DNA of 64,000 nt from positions 62,001 to 126,000 of the forward strand of contig CAJVZD010000002.1 in assembly GCA_913019905.1 (NCBI GenBank). The letters are read 5' to 3'. The notes below the pieces were generated by a model, which saw only the letters and a program-made list of their open reading frames with translations, was not told where the DNA came from and made no database searches. This document shows positions 17,429-26,978 of this stretch, in pieces. Both the position numbers and the translations under genes were made by a program. The DNA comes from an uncultured Cellvibrionales bacterium. Lineage in GTDB: Bacteria > Pseudomonadota > Gammaproteobacteria > Pseudomonadales > Dasaniaceae. Positions within the stretch are counted from its first letter, which is position 1, and every line of letters begins with the position of its first letter.

Positions 17429-18919
17429 TCAATGTTGTTTTGCGGAATTCGGTCGACGCAGAATACACAACAACATCATCCCCATACAAAGGTAAACCAA
17501 TAGATCGCCAATTTGACTATAAATAGTATTCACTCCTTCGGTTGGCAGCCTTACCAACATAATACCATCGGAATGATCATAATGGTCCATCCGCGCCACC
17601 ATTTGACCGTAGGGATTGATACCTGCGGTTAATCCCAAATTAGTCGTTCGCAAAGTAGAAAATCCGCCCTCGATTGACCGAAAAGCAGCCATTTGAGTAT
17701 GAATAGGGTCGATACCTTTCCAGTCCGATGAAGGCAGTGCCACAAAATCGACCCCTTGGCGCGCGCGTGAAAGCGCTTCTTCCGGAAAATCAAAATCGAA
17801 GCATATTGCGCCGGAAGCCAAACCTAGTGGCGTAGCAACAGGTGTCGGTAAGCTCGTACCTTTTATCGCGGGCTCTCCGGGTACAGGATGACGCTTCAAA
17901 TATTCATTCTGACCATCACCGGTCGGCGTGAGCCATTGATACTTATTCGCGTATTGGTTGTTTTCCAATAATACCGCGTAACCAGCGACCAGATGGATTT
18001 TGTTGGCAGTCGCCAGTTCATCAAGTTTTCTCAATAACTCAGCCTCACCTTCCGGCCGAACCATTGTTGCGACTTCTGCCCATACGACTATTTGCGCCCC
18101 ACTTTGCGCTGCTTTCACCGTCTTTTCAGCAAGAGAGTTAAAAAGTAATTGTTGGCCTTCCTCATCCAGCAGCCCCATTGATACATGCCAATCCGTCTTA
18201 ATTCCAGCAGCAACGGCCTGTTCGACCTCAAAGGGCTGATCAAGACGCCAGTTGCCCCACGCATTGAGGAACAAGTAAACAAAAACGAGTGCGGTGAGCT
18301 GGGAAAATCGCGACCGGTTCCAACCTTCGGACAGTATCGCCTCCGCACATGCCGCAAACCACAGGAACAGCAGATTTAGACCCGCCATACCAACTAGAGA
18401 CAAGGACTGCGCGAGCGGTAAATTGTCGATAAACAGGTAGGCAGAAACACCCCAGGTACTGGCAGGCGTCAGCCCAATCAACCATTGGCAGACCACTCCC
18501 GCTACGGGAAATGCCAGAAGGGCTAATCCGTAACCACGATGAGCCTTCACCCAATGAAAAAAGACATATCCACCAAAATGCATAATGGCTATCGGTAGGC
18601 CAAACATTGGGCTCATGAGTATAGGAATGTGGCCTGTGGCAATTTTCGCGACCGCTACGGTATAAGCCAGGAAAAGCGCTCCAAACAACCACAAAAGTGG
18701 TCGGCCTGTGGGCGTAATTCGCAGGTACCGCAACAGCAAGATGGGAGCCAACAATGCCACACCACTGACTCCCCATCGAAATTCCGAAACAATAATAACA
18801 AACGAGGCTATCGATAGCAGCCAGCGCGGGCTGTTCCAGGCCTGCGCTAACATTTCTCCGATAGCGTCCTTGGCGAGCACCTGACTGCCAGAATAATTAT
18901 GACCCTTGGTATAATTCAT
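17429..18919 (-). CDS. Apolipoprotein N-acyltransferase-like CN-hydrolase
   Basis: A 496-residue protein with six to eight N-terminal membrane segments (about 30-225) followed by a nitrilase-fold domain, the architecture of Lnt, which N-acylates lipoproteins in the periplasm. The Glu-Lys-Cys triad is retained: Glu282 (VVWAEVATM), Lys near 343 (KRHPVPGEP) and Cys near 372 (GAICFDFDFPE). The Lnt-typical KxHLVPFGEYVP is replaced by KRHPVPGEP, so this looks like a divergent paralogue with another acceptor rather than housekeeping Lnt. It heads an operon with a TetR regulator, which housekeeping lnt does not have. GGAG lies 8 nt before the ATG and is covered by a putative operator. Confidence 0.82.
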   Translation of the reverse strand: MNYTKGHNYSGSQVLAKDAIGEMLAQAWNSPRWLLSIASFVIIVSEFRWGVSGVALLAPILLLRYLRITPTGRPLLWLFGALFLAYTVAVAKIATGHIPILMSPMFGLPIAIMHFGGYVFFHWVKAHRGYGLALLAFPVAGVVCQWLIGLTPASTWGVSAYLFIDNLPLAQSLSLVGMAGLNLLFLWFAACAEAILSEGWNRSRFSQLTALVFVYLFLNAWGNWRLDQPFEVEQAVAAGIKTDWHVSMGLLDEEGQQLLFNSLAEKTVKAAQSGAQIVVWAEVATMVRPEGEAELLRKLDELATANKIHLVAGYAVLLENNQYANKYQWLTPTGDGQNEYLKRHPVPGEPAIKGTSLPTPVATPLGLASGAICFDFDFPEEALSRARQGVDFVALPSSDWKGIDPIHTQMAAFRSIEGGFSTLRTTNLGLTAGINPYGQMVARMDHYDHSDGIMLVRLPTEGVNTIYSQIGDLLVYLCMGMMLLCILRRPNSAKQH

Positions 18920-18981
18920 GGACTAAACTCCAATTATTTATGTATGGAATGGATAATAGTACAAATTATGGAGTGAAGTCC
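18920..18981. promoter_or_regulatory. Paired operator of the Lnt-like/TetR operon
   Basis: GGACTAAACTCC at 18920-18931 and GGAGTGAAGTCC at 18970-18981. The second, read on the other strand, is GGACTTCACTCC and matches the first at 10 of 12 positions; each is an imperfect palindrome. Centres are 50 bp apart, about five helical turns. The first overlaps the Shine-Dalgarno region and abuts the ATG. Likely bound by the TetR protein of the operon. Confidence 0.65.
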
Positions 18982-19137
18982 AATATTTTTAAGTGTTTTT
19001 TAAACCGCCTCAATTTGAACAGAAAAATTGAATGTGAAATGCAATGTGATTCGATCTTTATTCGGGTACTACCGCAGTTATCCACTATAATTCTTGGCAC
19101 CGATCAATTCTGTAGTTAGCGAGCGGAGAAATGACAC

Positions 19138-19929
19138 TTGCGCGCTCTAAAGATGGCCACCCTAATCCTGTTGACTTATTGCACGTTGCAATCAAATGGC
19201 GATACGCTTGCGGACGGCACAGCAACTAAACACGCCAATAACGTCAATCAAAACGAATTAATTTTCTCAGGTTTGTCAGACAGCGCTTTTAATGTCCTCT
19301 GTAAAGCCATAATCGAAGAAGCGTATGCGCGGATTGGCCGCAGAGCGAATGTTGTGCTTTTACCCGGTAAGCGAAGACTATCCATGACCGCCAATGGCGA
19401 ATTGGACGGCGATATAAATCTTACAAAAAGAGCAACGAAGATCTATCCAGAGCTAATACGAGTGGATGTACCGTATATGTCTCTAAACTGGCATTTGTAC
19501 GTGCGCAGCGAATTTAAGGAAAAAGCCTCGGGCCTGCCTCTGGAACGATTACGCCTGGGTGTCCTTCGAGGTCTATTGTTCACCAATGAATTAACTAAAG
19601 GGATGCAACCTGTGGAAGCTAACGGGGTTTCACAGCTGTTTAAGCTACTGACCGCAGATAGGGTCGATGCCGTTATTTTCACAGCGTTTACCGGTGACAC
19701 TGTCCTGACCAGTCATTTTTCCAATCATCAGATCGCAAGACTTAATCCAGCGATTTCGACTGAACCCGTCTTCCACTACTTACAACGTGCACACGCTAAT
19801 CTGGTTCCAGAAATCACCCAATCCTTGCAAGGCATGATCGATTCCGGCCGCATCAGGGAGATAAAAGACCAGGTTCGCGCTAAGCTTGCAAACCGCAATC
19901 GTGAAAGCTATGATGAGCTGGCTTACTAA
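19138..19929 (+). CDS. Periplasmic solute-binding protein, family 3-like
   Basis: A 263-residue protein with a signal peptide (about 6-25) and a fold pattern of small extracellular solute-binding proteins: a first lobe with LPGKRRLSMTANGELDGDIN, a middle LRLGVLRG strand, and a second lobe with LLTADRVDAVIF. No membrane permease or ATPase gene is adjacent, so it could be a sensor ligand-binder rather than a transport protein. Translation probably starts at TTG 19138, with GGAG 9 nt upstream; ATG at 19153 is the alternative. The next genes, 446 bp downstream, form a signalling operon, which makes a sensory role attractive but unproven. Ligand unknown. Confidence 0.72.
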   Translation: MRALKMATLILLTYCTLQSNGDTLADGTATKHANNVNQNELIFSGLSDSAFNVLCKAIIEEAYARIGRRANVVLLPGKRRLSMTANGELDGDINLTKRATKIYPELIRVDVPYMSLNWHLYVRSEFKEKASGLPLERLRLGVLRGLLFTNELTKGMQPVEANGVSQLFKLLTADRVDAVIFTAFTGDTVLTSHFSNHQIARLNPAISTEPVFHYLQRAHANLVPEITQSLQGMIDSGRIREIKDQVRAKLANRNRESYDELAY

Positions 19930-20375
19930 CACTATTACACTAACTTCACGAATGACATAAATTGCGCCAACGTGAATAAACACAAATAATTGCAAGCAGA
20001 GGAACGCCAATCCTCACAGAAAGAGCAAGCTGTTCCTACCAGAAGTGGCATTTACACTTTTCTCTAAACCTCTATGAAATAGTTCTAACAATTGTATTCA
20101 TGCGAACCCCTGTCTATCGAAGATTCTGGACACAAAATTCGCTGTATAATGCTAACAAAACAACTGTCTAAATCACTTACTTTTCAAGTACACGCATTTT
20201 TTAAGTGGCATTTCTTTCGCAATTCCCAAATCCCCTAATCTATTATAATCACTTTCATACAATTTAGGCGCTTACGCAGGATAAACTGAAGCTGTTTTCT
20301 CAAGTTTTCTGATAAAATACCGAGAACTCATCTACACTCATAATGTTACGTTTCAAAAAGATAGAGAAGGTAAAA
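19930..20375. other. Intergenic region before signalling operon, 446 bp
   Basis: Leader and promoter region of the receiver-CheC-GGDEF/EAL operon. A TATAAT lies at 20244-20249 without a matching -35. I found no flagellar sigma-28-type promoter, no clear terminator for the solute-binding gene, and no small gene with a ribosome site. Confidence 0.5.
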
Positions 20376-20744
20376 ATGGGAAAAATTATATTGATTGTCG
20401 ACGACAGTCGACTATCTAGAATGATGATTAGCGCGATAATCAAAGAGTATGATACTGGATGGACGATTTTGGAGGCCCCGTCCGCCGATGATGCCGTCAA
20501 ACAATGTGAACAACACAATGTTAGGGCCATTACACTCGACATGAATATGCCGGGCAAGAGCGGCCTCGAAATAGCCCCAAAACTAAAAGAACTACTGCCA
20601 AATACAAACATTGCCTTGTTAACAGCCAATGTTCAAAAGTCAGTTAAGGCGGAAGCAGAGAGTTTAGGACTATCGTTTATATCGAAGCCGGTCACTGAGG
20701 AAAAAATCCTCGATTATCTCAAGACAGTGGAAGAGTCACTATGA
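20376..20744 (+). CDS. Stand-alone receiver (CheY-like) protein
   Basis: A 122-residue single-domain response regulator. Phosphoacceptor Asp55 (TLDMNMPG), acidic pair Asp9/Asp10 (VDDS), Thr83 (LLTAN) and Lys104 (SKPVT) are all in place; there is no output domain. The start is ATG 20376 with AAGG about 6 nt upstream; the longer frame from 20343 has a basic extension not seen in the family. It overlaps the CheC-type gene by 4 nt (ATGA), so the two are translationally coupled, and this receiver is the natural substrate of that phosphatase. No histidine kinase lies in the operon. Confidence 0.9.
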   Translation: MGKIILIVDDSRLSRMMISAIIKEYDTGWTILEAPSADDAVKQCEQHNVRAITLDMNMPGKSGLEIAPKLKELLPNTNIALLTANVQKSVKAEAESLGLSFISKPVTEEKILDYLKTVEESL

Positions 20745-21364
20745 GCAGCGAGGTTCTCTCTGAGGTCCAACTTGATGTGCTCAGCGAACTTTTCAATATA
20801 GGCATCGGTCAAGCGGCAGCTTCCTTAAGCGATATGATAGCGGACAATGTAGATTTGTCTGTACCGATCGTGAGCTGCCTACCACTCGACAAAGCGTCTA
20901 TAGAACTCGCCAAAATGACGTCGTCAGATATTAGCGCCGTTAAACAGAGCTTTTCCGGTGAGTTTTCAGGGAATGCACTCCTTATATTTCCTCAACGTGA
21001 CAGCCTTGAGTTAGTAAAAGCCATATTGGGAACCGATGTTTCCCTGGAACATCTGTCTGAACTTGAAGAAGATGCACTGTTGGAAGTGGGGAATGTAATT
21101 CTGAACGCTTGTATTTGCACCATCTCAGATATTCTGGGCTGTGAAATTATCGGCGAGATTCCAACGCGGCAACAGGGTAGCTGTAAGCAGATTCTATCAA
21201 TGAGTAGTGAGAATGAAGAAAGCTATGTGTTGCTACTGTCGATGCTTTTTTCTATCCCCAACCACGATATCAAAGGGACTATTAGTTTCATTATGAATAT
21301 GGGCGCCCTGCAACAATTCATATCCCTAGTTGACCAGTACGTCGACAAACTGATGCCACAGTAA
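20741..21364 (+). CDS. CheC-type CheY-P phosphatase
   Basis: A 207-residue protein with both phosphatase helices of the CheC family: E16-L-F-N19 in LSELFNIGIGQAAASL, and a second E-x-x-N in ALLEVGNVILNAC near 115. CheC proteins dephosphorylate CheY-like receivers, using the conserved Glu and Asn of each helix. It overlaps the receiver gene by 4 nt at its start, and its TAA overlaps the ATG of the next gene by one base (TAATG). No CheA, CheW, CheR or MCP gene is nearby, so it acts in a small signalling unit and not in a classical chemotaxis cluster. Confidence 0.85.
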   Translation: MSSEVLSEVQLDVLSELFNIGIGQAAASLSDMIADNVDLSVPIVSCLPLDKASIELAKMTSSDISAVKQSFSGEFSGNALLIFPQRDSLELVKAILGTDVSLEHLSELEEDALLEVGNVILNACICTISDILGCEIIGEIPTRQQGSCKQILSMSSENEESYVLLLSMLFSIPNHDIKGTISFIMNMGALQQFISLVDQYVDKLMPQ

Positions 21365-23577
21365 TGGTGCGCGCGATAAACGTTACAGACCCAAGAAACC
21401 ACACTCAACTCGAATCATTTTCTCTGCTTGCGCTGGGACTGTTGGACAGCGGCGTTATTTTAATAGACCGAGAAAAGAAAATCGTTTTGTGGAACCAGTG
21501 GATGGAAGATGTTTCAGGCATTTCTCAACAGCACGCGGTGGGAAATAGAATTGAAGAGCTGTTTAAGGAAAAAAAGACTGGCAGGTTATTGCAAGCTATT
21601 GATTACGCTTTGGAAAGACGACTATCATCGCTACTCTCAAGTTCTCTCAATCGCTATGTCTTACCCCTCTTAATGAACTCGTCATCGGGCCTCGAAACGC
21701 AGCCTGTAGCACAGTCAATTACGGTAAAACCTCTCATCGACCAACAGGAAAACAGGCTTTGTTTGGTTCACATTTCAAATGTAACCGATGTCGTAAAACG
21801 GGAATCGATGCTAAAACAGCAAGGAAAAGACCTTAAGCAGCTCGCCCATGAAAACGCGGTCTCTGAACAACGGGTACGAAGTATCATCGAGAGTACCTTA
21901 GACGGTATTATCACTTTTAACAGACAAGGATCAATTCAAAGTTATAACCCTGCAGCGGCGCTCCTGTTCTCACTTCCCCTGCCGATGAAGAATGACTGCT
22001 TTCTGCAAAGTCTCATTGTCGACCTTAATAAATACTCACAGCTACCTATTGACGGAGCTGTAAAATCCCTTGGTTATACACGTATTCTTGCCGGTGAAAA
22101 ATGGCCTGAAGCTGTAGGCATAAATTCAAGCGGTGATTCTTTTCCCGTCGAAATTTCCGTCACCCCAATGAACGTCGACGAAGAGATTCTATTTACCGCT
22201 GTAATAAGAGACATTTCGGAACGACAGGAATCAGAAAAAAAGTTAACTCAACTCGCTCGATATGATTTTCTTACCGGCTTGGCCAATCGATCTTTCCTTT
22301 ACGAACGATTGGAGCTTTCGATTATGCGAGTAAAACGAGATGGCCACTTGTCCGCGCTAGTTTTTATCGATCTAGACCGATTTAAAAACATCAATGATAC
22401 ACTCGGACACAGCGCGGGTGATGAATTACTCAAACACTTCGCAAATTGTCTTAATGATGCCATCAGAGACGTTGATCTAGCAGCGCGTTTAGGAGGTGAC
22501 GAGTTCGCAGTCATTCTTGAAAACTCCGGTGACAAAACCCACATTACCCATGCAATAGAGCGAATATGCAAGTCACTCGCGACACCTCTGACAATAGAAG
22601 GCAGCCAGATGAGCGTGTCCTGCAGCTTGGGTATTTCAATTATTGACAGCTCAATCAGTGACTGCGATGAGTTGGTAAAAAGTGCCGACGTCGCGATGTA
22701 TCACGCCAAAGCTAAAGGTCGAGATAATTATCAATTTTTTACCTCGGACCTCCGTAGCAAAACCGACGTGAAGCTCAGCCTCGAATCCGCACTCCAAAAA
22801 GCAATTAACGACGAAACATTGGATCTAAACTATCAACCGATCTTTGACATAAAAGAAAAAAAATTGGCCGGTATTGAAACCTTGATGCGGTGGAACCACC
22901 CGGAACTCGGTAATGTATCACCGGCGACTTTTATCCCGCTTATGGAAGAGACTGGCCTTATCGGTCAGGCGGGAGAATGGGTTTTGAAAACCGCCTGTCA
23001 CCAACTCAAATTATGGCATGATCAAGGTTTGGTTGATGAGGATTGCAGCATTGCGGTAAATTTCTCAGCAAGACAGTTTAAAGATTTTGAAACGGTAAAA
23101 ATGATACAAAAGATCCTAACAGAATCTCAACTTCCCAGCCATTTACTCGATATAGAACTGACAGAAAGTACATTAATGGCCAGTCACAGAAACCCCCAGG
23201 AAATATTGGAAGAACTGAAAAATGTCGGTTTAAAACTATCAATTGACGATTTCGGCACCGGTTACTCTTCACTGAGCTATCTCAAGCAGTTTCCAATCAA
23301 CAATCTAAAAATTGACCGGTCATTTATTGAAGATCTTAACGAAGACAGCAATTCAGAAGCCATTGTAAAAACAATTATCGATTTAGCCCACAACCTTGGA
23401 TTAACGGTAATAGCCGAAGGTATTGAAGACGTCACCTCACTGCGTTTTCTAGAGAATCACGATTGCCGTATGGTTCAAGGGTTTTTGCTCGCAAAACCTA
23501 TGAGCAAAGCACAATTTGAAGATTGTTGTCGTAGGAAAATATGGGAACAGGAAACTTTTTTCCTGTTCGAGGAATAA
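21364..23577 (+). CDS. PAS-PAS-GGDEF-EAL cyclic-di-GMP protein
   Basis: A 737-residue cytoplasmic protein: PAS at about 15-135, a second PAS at 175-290, GGDEF at 295-460 and EAL at 480-725. The cyclase active site is intact (RLGGDEF, near 377) with an inhibitory I-site RDVD five residues before it. In the phosphodiesterase domain the first signature reads ETLMRW (the glutamate is kept) and DDFGTGYSSL and KIDRSFI are present, so hydrolysis is possible. It is the third gene of an overlapping operon and begins within the stop of cheC. PAS domains without membrane spans suggest an internal redox, gas or small-molecule signal; the net direction of c-di-GMP change cannot be read from sequence. Confidence 0.93.
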   Translation: MVRAINVTDPRNHTQLESFSLLALGLLDSGVILIDREKKIVLWNQWMEDVSGISQQHAVGNRIEELFKEKKTGRLLQAIDYALERRLSSLLSSSLNRYVLPLLMNSSSGLETQPVAQSITVKPLIDQQENRLCLVHISNVTDVVKRESMLKQQGKDLKQLAHENAVSEQRVRSIIESTLDGIITFNRQGSIQSYNPAAALLFSLPLPMKNDCFLQSLIVDLNKYSQLPIDGAVKSLGYTRILAGEKWPEAVGINSSGDSFPVEISVTPMNVDEEILFTAVIRDISERQESEKKLTQLARYDFLTGLANRSFLYERLELSIMRVKRDGHLSALVFIDLDRFKNINDTLGHSAGDELLKHFANCLNDAIRDVDLAARLGGDEFAVILENSGDKTHITHAIERICKSLATPLTIEGSQMSVSCSLGISIIDSSISDCDELVKSADVAMYHAKAKGRDNYQFFTSDLRSKTDVKLSLESALQKAINDETLDLNYQPIFDIKEKKLAGIETLMRWNHPELGNVSPATFIPLMEETGLIGQAGEWVLKTACHQLKLWHDQGLVDEDCSIAVNFSARQFKDFETVKMIQKILTESQLPSHLLDIELTESTLMASHRNPQEILEELKNVGLKLSIDDFGTGYSSLSYLKQFPINNLKIDRSFIEDLNEDSNSEAIVKTIIDLAHNLGLTVIAEGIEDVTSLRFLENHDCRMVQGFLLAKPMSKAQFEDCCRRKIWEQETFFLFEE

Positions 23578-23614
23578 TTCAAGCAGGATACGAATAAAAA
23601 GCAAGGAAGATCGC

Positions 23615-26032
23615 ATGCGCCAATACAAAGCTGAAGAAATATATCAGCTACTCGAAAAAACAGGGGCATTTTCAGTCCGCAGTTATGATTCAGAACGACA
23701 AATAAAGTACTGGAGTAACGCCAGTGAAGAACTCTATGGATATAGTTCGTCGGAGATGCAAGGTGGGAAAATAGAAGATATTGTAGCCCCTGAAGGAATT
23801 AGAGATAGCATTGTTGAGGCGCAGAACGACTGGGTAGATGACGGCACTAATATTCCATTTCGACTGCAAACTTTTTGCCGGTCAGATGGCTCGTTTATCG
23901 ACGTATACTCCTGCCAAATCATGTTGGAGAATGGAGATCGTGAGTCGGAGATGGTTTGTATTGACATTGATCTGTCAAAAATATTTCCCGATCAAGCCAG
24001 GTCAAATCGAAACGAGCAATTTTTGAATTCTATTTTACAAGCATCACCCGATCTATTTTTCCTGATGGATCAAAATTGTCGAATTCTCGACTATCGCGCA
24101 AAAAAAGAGGACCACTTGTACGCACCCAAAGAGGAATTCCTTGGGGAGTCTATGCAAAACGTCGTACCGCCATCAATCGGACAATTATTTGTAAACGGTG
24201 CGCGAACCGTCAATCAAACAGGCGATACAGCCATCTTTGAATACACCATGGAGGTATCTTCCGGTAACAGACAGTTCTCAGCACTAATAAGCCAGCAAGC
24301 AGGAAATTCCAATCTGGTTGCTGCCATCCGAGATGTAACCGAACAAAAGAGAGCCGAAGAAGCACACAAGAATAGTGAAAATATGTACCGGCAAATGTTC
24401 GAAAAAAACCGCGCGATAAAATTGATTATCAACCCACATGATGGGTCGGTTCACGAAGCAAACGCCGCCGCTGTAGAATTTTATGGCTATACAAAAGATG
24501 AGCTATGTTCACTAAAAATTAGTGACATTAATACCTTGAACGAATTGGCCGTCATGCACGAAATGGAACTCGCAGAAAAGGAAGAACGACTCTTTTTCAA
24601 TTTCAGACATCGCCTAAAAAATGGGGAAATACGCGATGTTGAAGTGTATTCTGGTCCCGTGAACTATGGTGGAGAAGTTCTGCTGTACTCGATTATTAAC
24701 GATGTAACGGCGAAGAAAAAAGCCGAGAAGTTAATCGTTCATCAAGCCCACTACGACTCTCTAACAAATCTGCCAAACCGGTTTCTGTCCCTGGATAGGT
24801 TATCGCAACTGTTAACTGAAGCTAAACGCGAGCACGAGAAGGTTGCGGTGCTTTTTTTAGACTTAGACGACTTCAAAAAGATTAACGATTCCCTGGGACA
24901 CGAGGCAGGCGACTCACTATTGATTGAAGCATCTCAGCGGCTCGTTGACGTCTTGCGTTCGGGGGATACAATCGGACGATTAGGAGGAGATGAGTTTATC
25001 GTATTATTGCGCGGCCTAAAGCAAGGCACTGACGCTACTCATACGGTAGAAAATTTACTTGAACAGTTCAGGAAACCATTCTCAATTGATAACCACGACC
25101 TCATGTTGACTGCCAGCATGGGTATTGCAATTTACCCCGATGACGGAGAAGGCTCGTCGACACTATTAAAACACTCCGATATAGCTATGTATAAAGCTAA
25201 AGAGCTTGGACGCAATACCTATTCATTCTACACCGAATCTATGAATAAAGCCGTCTCCAGAAGGCTGAGCCTGGAAGCACAAATGCACGGCGCCTTAGAA
25301 CGCAACGAGTTCACTGTCAACTATCAGCCGCAAATAGACGTCTCATCAGGAAAAGTTATCGGAGCCGAGGCCTTGTTGAGATGGTCCAACGCTAAATTGG
25401 GACAGGTATCGCCCGTCGACTTTATACCGGTTGCCGAACAGACCGGCTTAATAGTTCCCATCGGAGAGTTTGTAATAGCGAAAGCGTTAGAGACCTTATC
25501 CAATATACACAGAAAAGGTTATGCTGATTTTCGTATGGCGGTCAACTTGTCTCCACGACAGTTTAGAGACCCGAAACTGGTATCGTTTATCGTAACCTCA
25601 ATGGAAAACGCCAATATAAAAACCCAATTTCTCGAACTGGAAATAACTGAGGGCCTTCTGTTAACCGGACACACTTTTGTCGACAAAGCATTGAGAGAGC
25701 TACACGAAATTGGCCTGACGCTGTCGATGGACGATTTTGGCACAGGATACTCTTCACTGAGTTATTTACGCCAATATCCCTTCGACATTCTTAAAATAGA
25801 CCGAAGCTTTATTGCGGGAATAGCGGAAAACTCACCTGATTTAGAACTCGTCATTGCCACTGTCGCAATGGCTCAAGCGCTTGGCCTAAAGATAGTGGCA
25901 GAAGGGGTGGAAAACGAGTCGCAACTACAAGTACTTAGCCAATTGAATTGCGACTTTGCCCAGGGCTACCTTTTCGGTAAAGCTCTACCGGAAGCAGACT
26001 TTTTTTCCTTTTTGGAATCCTATGAATATTAG
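23615..26032 (+). CDS. Multi-PAS-GGDEF-EAL cyclic-di-GMP protein
   Basis: An 805-residue paralogue of the preceding gene product, with three PAS domains (about 1-120, 130-250 and 255-370), GGDEF (375-540) and EAL (555-800). GGDEF is canonical (RLGGDEF, near 457) with I-site RSGD; the EAL signature is canonical (EALLRW, near 584), with DDFGTGYSSL and KIDRSFI. Both activities could be present. ATG 23615 has AAGGA 7 nt upstream; the frame open from 23516 overlaps the previous gene and has no ribosome site. Only 37 nt separate it from its neighbour, so it is the last gene of the operon. No membrane segments. Confidence 0.93.
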   Translation: MRQYKAEEIYQLLEKTGAFSVRSYDSERQIKYWSNASEELYGYSSSEMQGGKIEDIVAPEGIRDSIVEAQNDWVDDGTNIPFRLQTFCRSDGSFIDVYSCQIMLENGDRESEMVCIDIDLSKIFPDQARSNRNEQFLNSILQASPDLFFLMDQNCRILDYRAKKEDHLYAPKEEFLGESMQNVVPPSIGQLFVNGARTVNQTGDTAIFEYTMEVSSGNRQFSALISQQAGNSNLVAAIRDVTEQKRAEEAHKNSENMYRQMFEKNRAIKLIINPHDGSVHEANAAAVEFYGYTKDELCSLKISDINTLNELAVMHEMELAEKEERLFFNFRHRLKNGEIRDVEVYSGPVNYGGEVLLYSIINDVTAKKKAEKLIVHQAHYDSLTNLPNRFLSLDRLSQLLTEAKREHEKVAVLFLDLDDFKKINDSLGHEAGDSLLIEASQRLVDVLRSGDTIGRLGGDEFIVLLRGLKQGTDATHTVENLLEQFRKPFSIDNHDLMLTASMGIAIYPDDGEGSSTLLKHSDIAMYKAKELGRNTYSFYTESMNKAVSRRLSLEAQMHGALERNEFTVNYQPQIDVSSGKVIGAEALLRWSNAKLGQVSPVDFIPVAEQTGLIVPIGEFVIAKALETLSNIHRKGYADFRMAVNLSPRQFRDPKLVSFIVTSMENANIKTQFLELEITEGLLLTGHTFVDKALRELHEIGLTLSMDDFGTGYSSLSYLRQYPFDILKIDRSFIAGIAENSPDLELVIATVAMAQALGLKIVAEGVENESQLQVLSQLNCDFAQGYLFGKALPEADFFSFLESYEY

Positions 26033-26255
26033 CTATTTCTTTTCTTACTCTATGGTTCGGCTAGTTAAAGACATCAAATTACAATACTCCATTTCGTCAA
26101 GAAAATGGCTGTTACGAACTCAATCATCGAACTATTCCAGCCACGCTATTTTGAACTCGAAGTTACATTGATTGAATGCCAGCCTACGACAAGCCCCTTC
26201 AAATACGACGGTTAGGCGCCAACTTTTATAGAACGAATTTATTTTTAATTAGAAA

Positions 26256-26978
26256 TCAGAAGTCACAAGAGAAATCAGTTTCATCTTCGCAACTATCATA
26301 TTCATCACTGATATCACCATCGAAAACGCGATGGGCTCGGCTTTGCAAATAGGCGTCGCGAATAAAAATGTATTCATCTAAGGACCCATTTAACATGTCA
26401 TCATATCGGGTAAACTCAGCACGAGTTTCCACGAGTTCCAGACCCTTTAGCATTTGCCTTGTCGGCGTGTGCTTGATAATGCCCAACAAGTCGTAATCTG
26501 GATAGTCGGCATAGTTCACAAGACCTCTTAGCGTGGATGGACCAAGTAGAGGTAACATGACATAGGGACCAGAAGGCATACCCCACACTCCCAGAGTCTG
26601 GCCGAAATCTTCCTGATTTTTTTCCAGCCCCATAAGCGATGCTGGGTCCCAAAGACCCACAATTCCGACGGTGGAATTGACCAAAAACCTTCCTAGATCT
26701 GACGCCGAATCTTTCACTTTCCCCTGAAGAAGATTGTTTATCATTGTCGGAACCTCATCAAGATTTGTAAAGAAATTGCGTACCCCCTGTTGAACGACAC
26801 GAGGAGTAATAGAAAGGTAGGCAGCGGCCGCCGGTGAAGCAATTTTTGCGTCGATGGTTCGATTAAATGTGTATATCTTACGATTCCATTGCTCCCAAGG
26901 GTCATCGCTATTTTCAATAGCGGCTGCAAACGTCGGGAAAATAAACAGAAGTAGGGTGGTGACGATAACTTTTTCCAT
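26256..26978 (-). CDS. mlaA: MlaA/VacJ-family protein without lipobox
   Basis: A 240-residue MlaA homologue. The family core is clear: DPWEQWNRKIYTFN (near 27-40), LGRFLVNSTVGIVGLWDPAS, and DFGQTLGVWGMPSGPYVMLP. MlaA sits in the outer membrane and removes phospholipids from its outer leaflet to the MlaC/MlaFEDB system. The N-terminus is a cleavable signal (MEKVIVTTLLLFIF...AAA) with no cysteine, so the usual lipid anchor is absent. The C-terminus is acidic with two cysteines. No other mla gene is adjacent. It faces the c-di-GMP operon convergently. Family is certain, anchoring unusual. Confidence 0.88.
   Translation of the reverse strand: MEKVIVTTLLLFIFPTFAAAIENSDDPWEQWNRKIYTFNRTIDAKIASPAAAAYLSITPRVVQQGVRNFFTNLDEVPTMINNLLQGKVKDSASDLGRFLVNSTVGIVGLWDPASLMGLEKNQEDFGQTLGVWGMPSGPYVMLPLLGPSTLRGLVNYADYPDYDLLGIIKHTPTRQMLKGLELVETRAEFTRYDDMLNGSLDEYIFIRDAYLQSRAHRVFDGDISDEYDSCEDETDFSCDF

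Noticed and set aside
18240-18776. 178-codon minus-strand ORF inside the Lnt-like gene
   Set aside because: Out-of-frame shadow of a gene with clear membrane and catalytic motifs; its composition (many Cys, Trp, Arg) is typical of a shadow.
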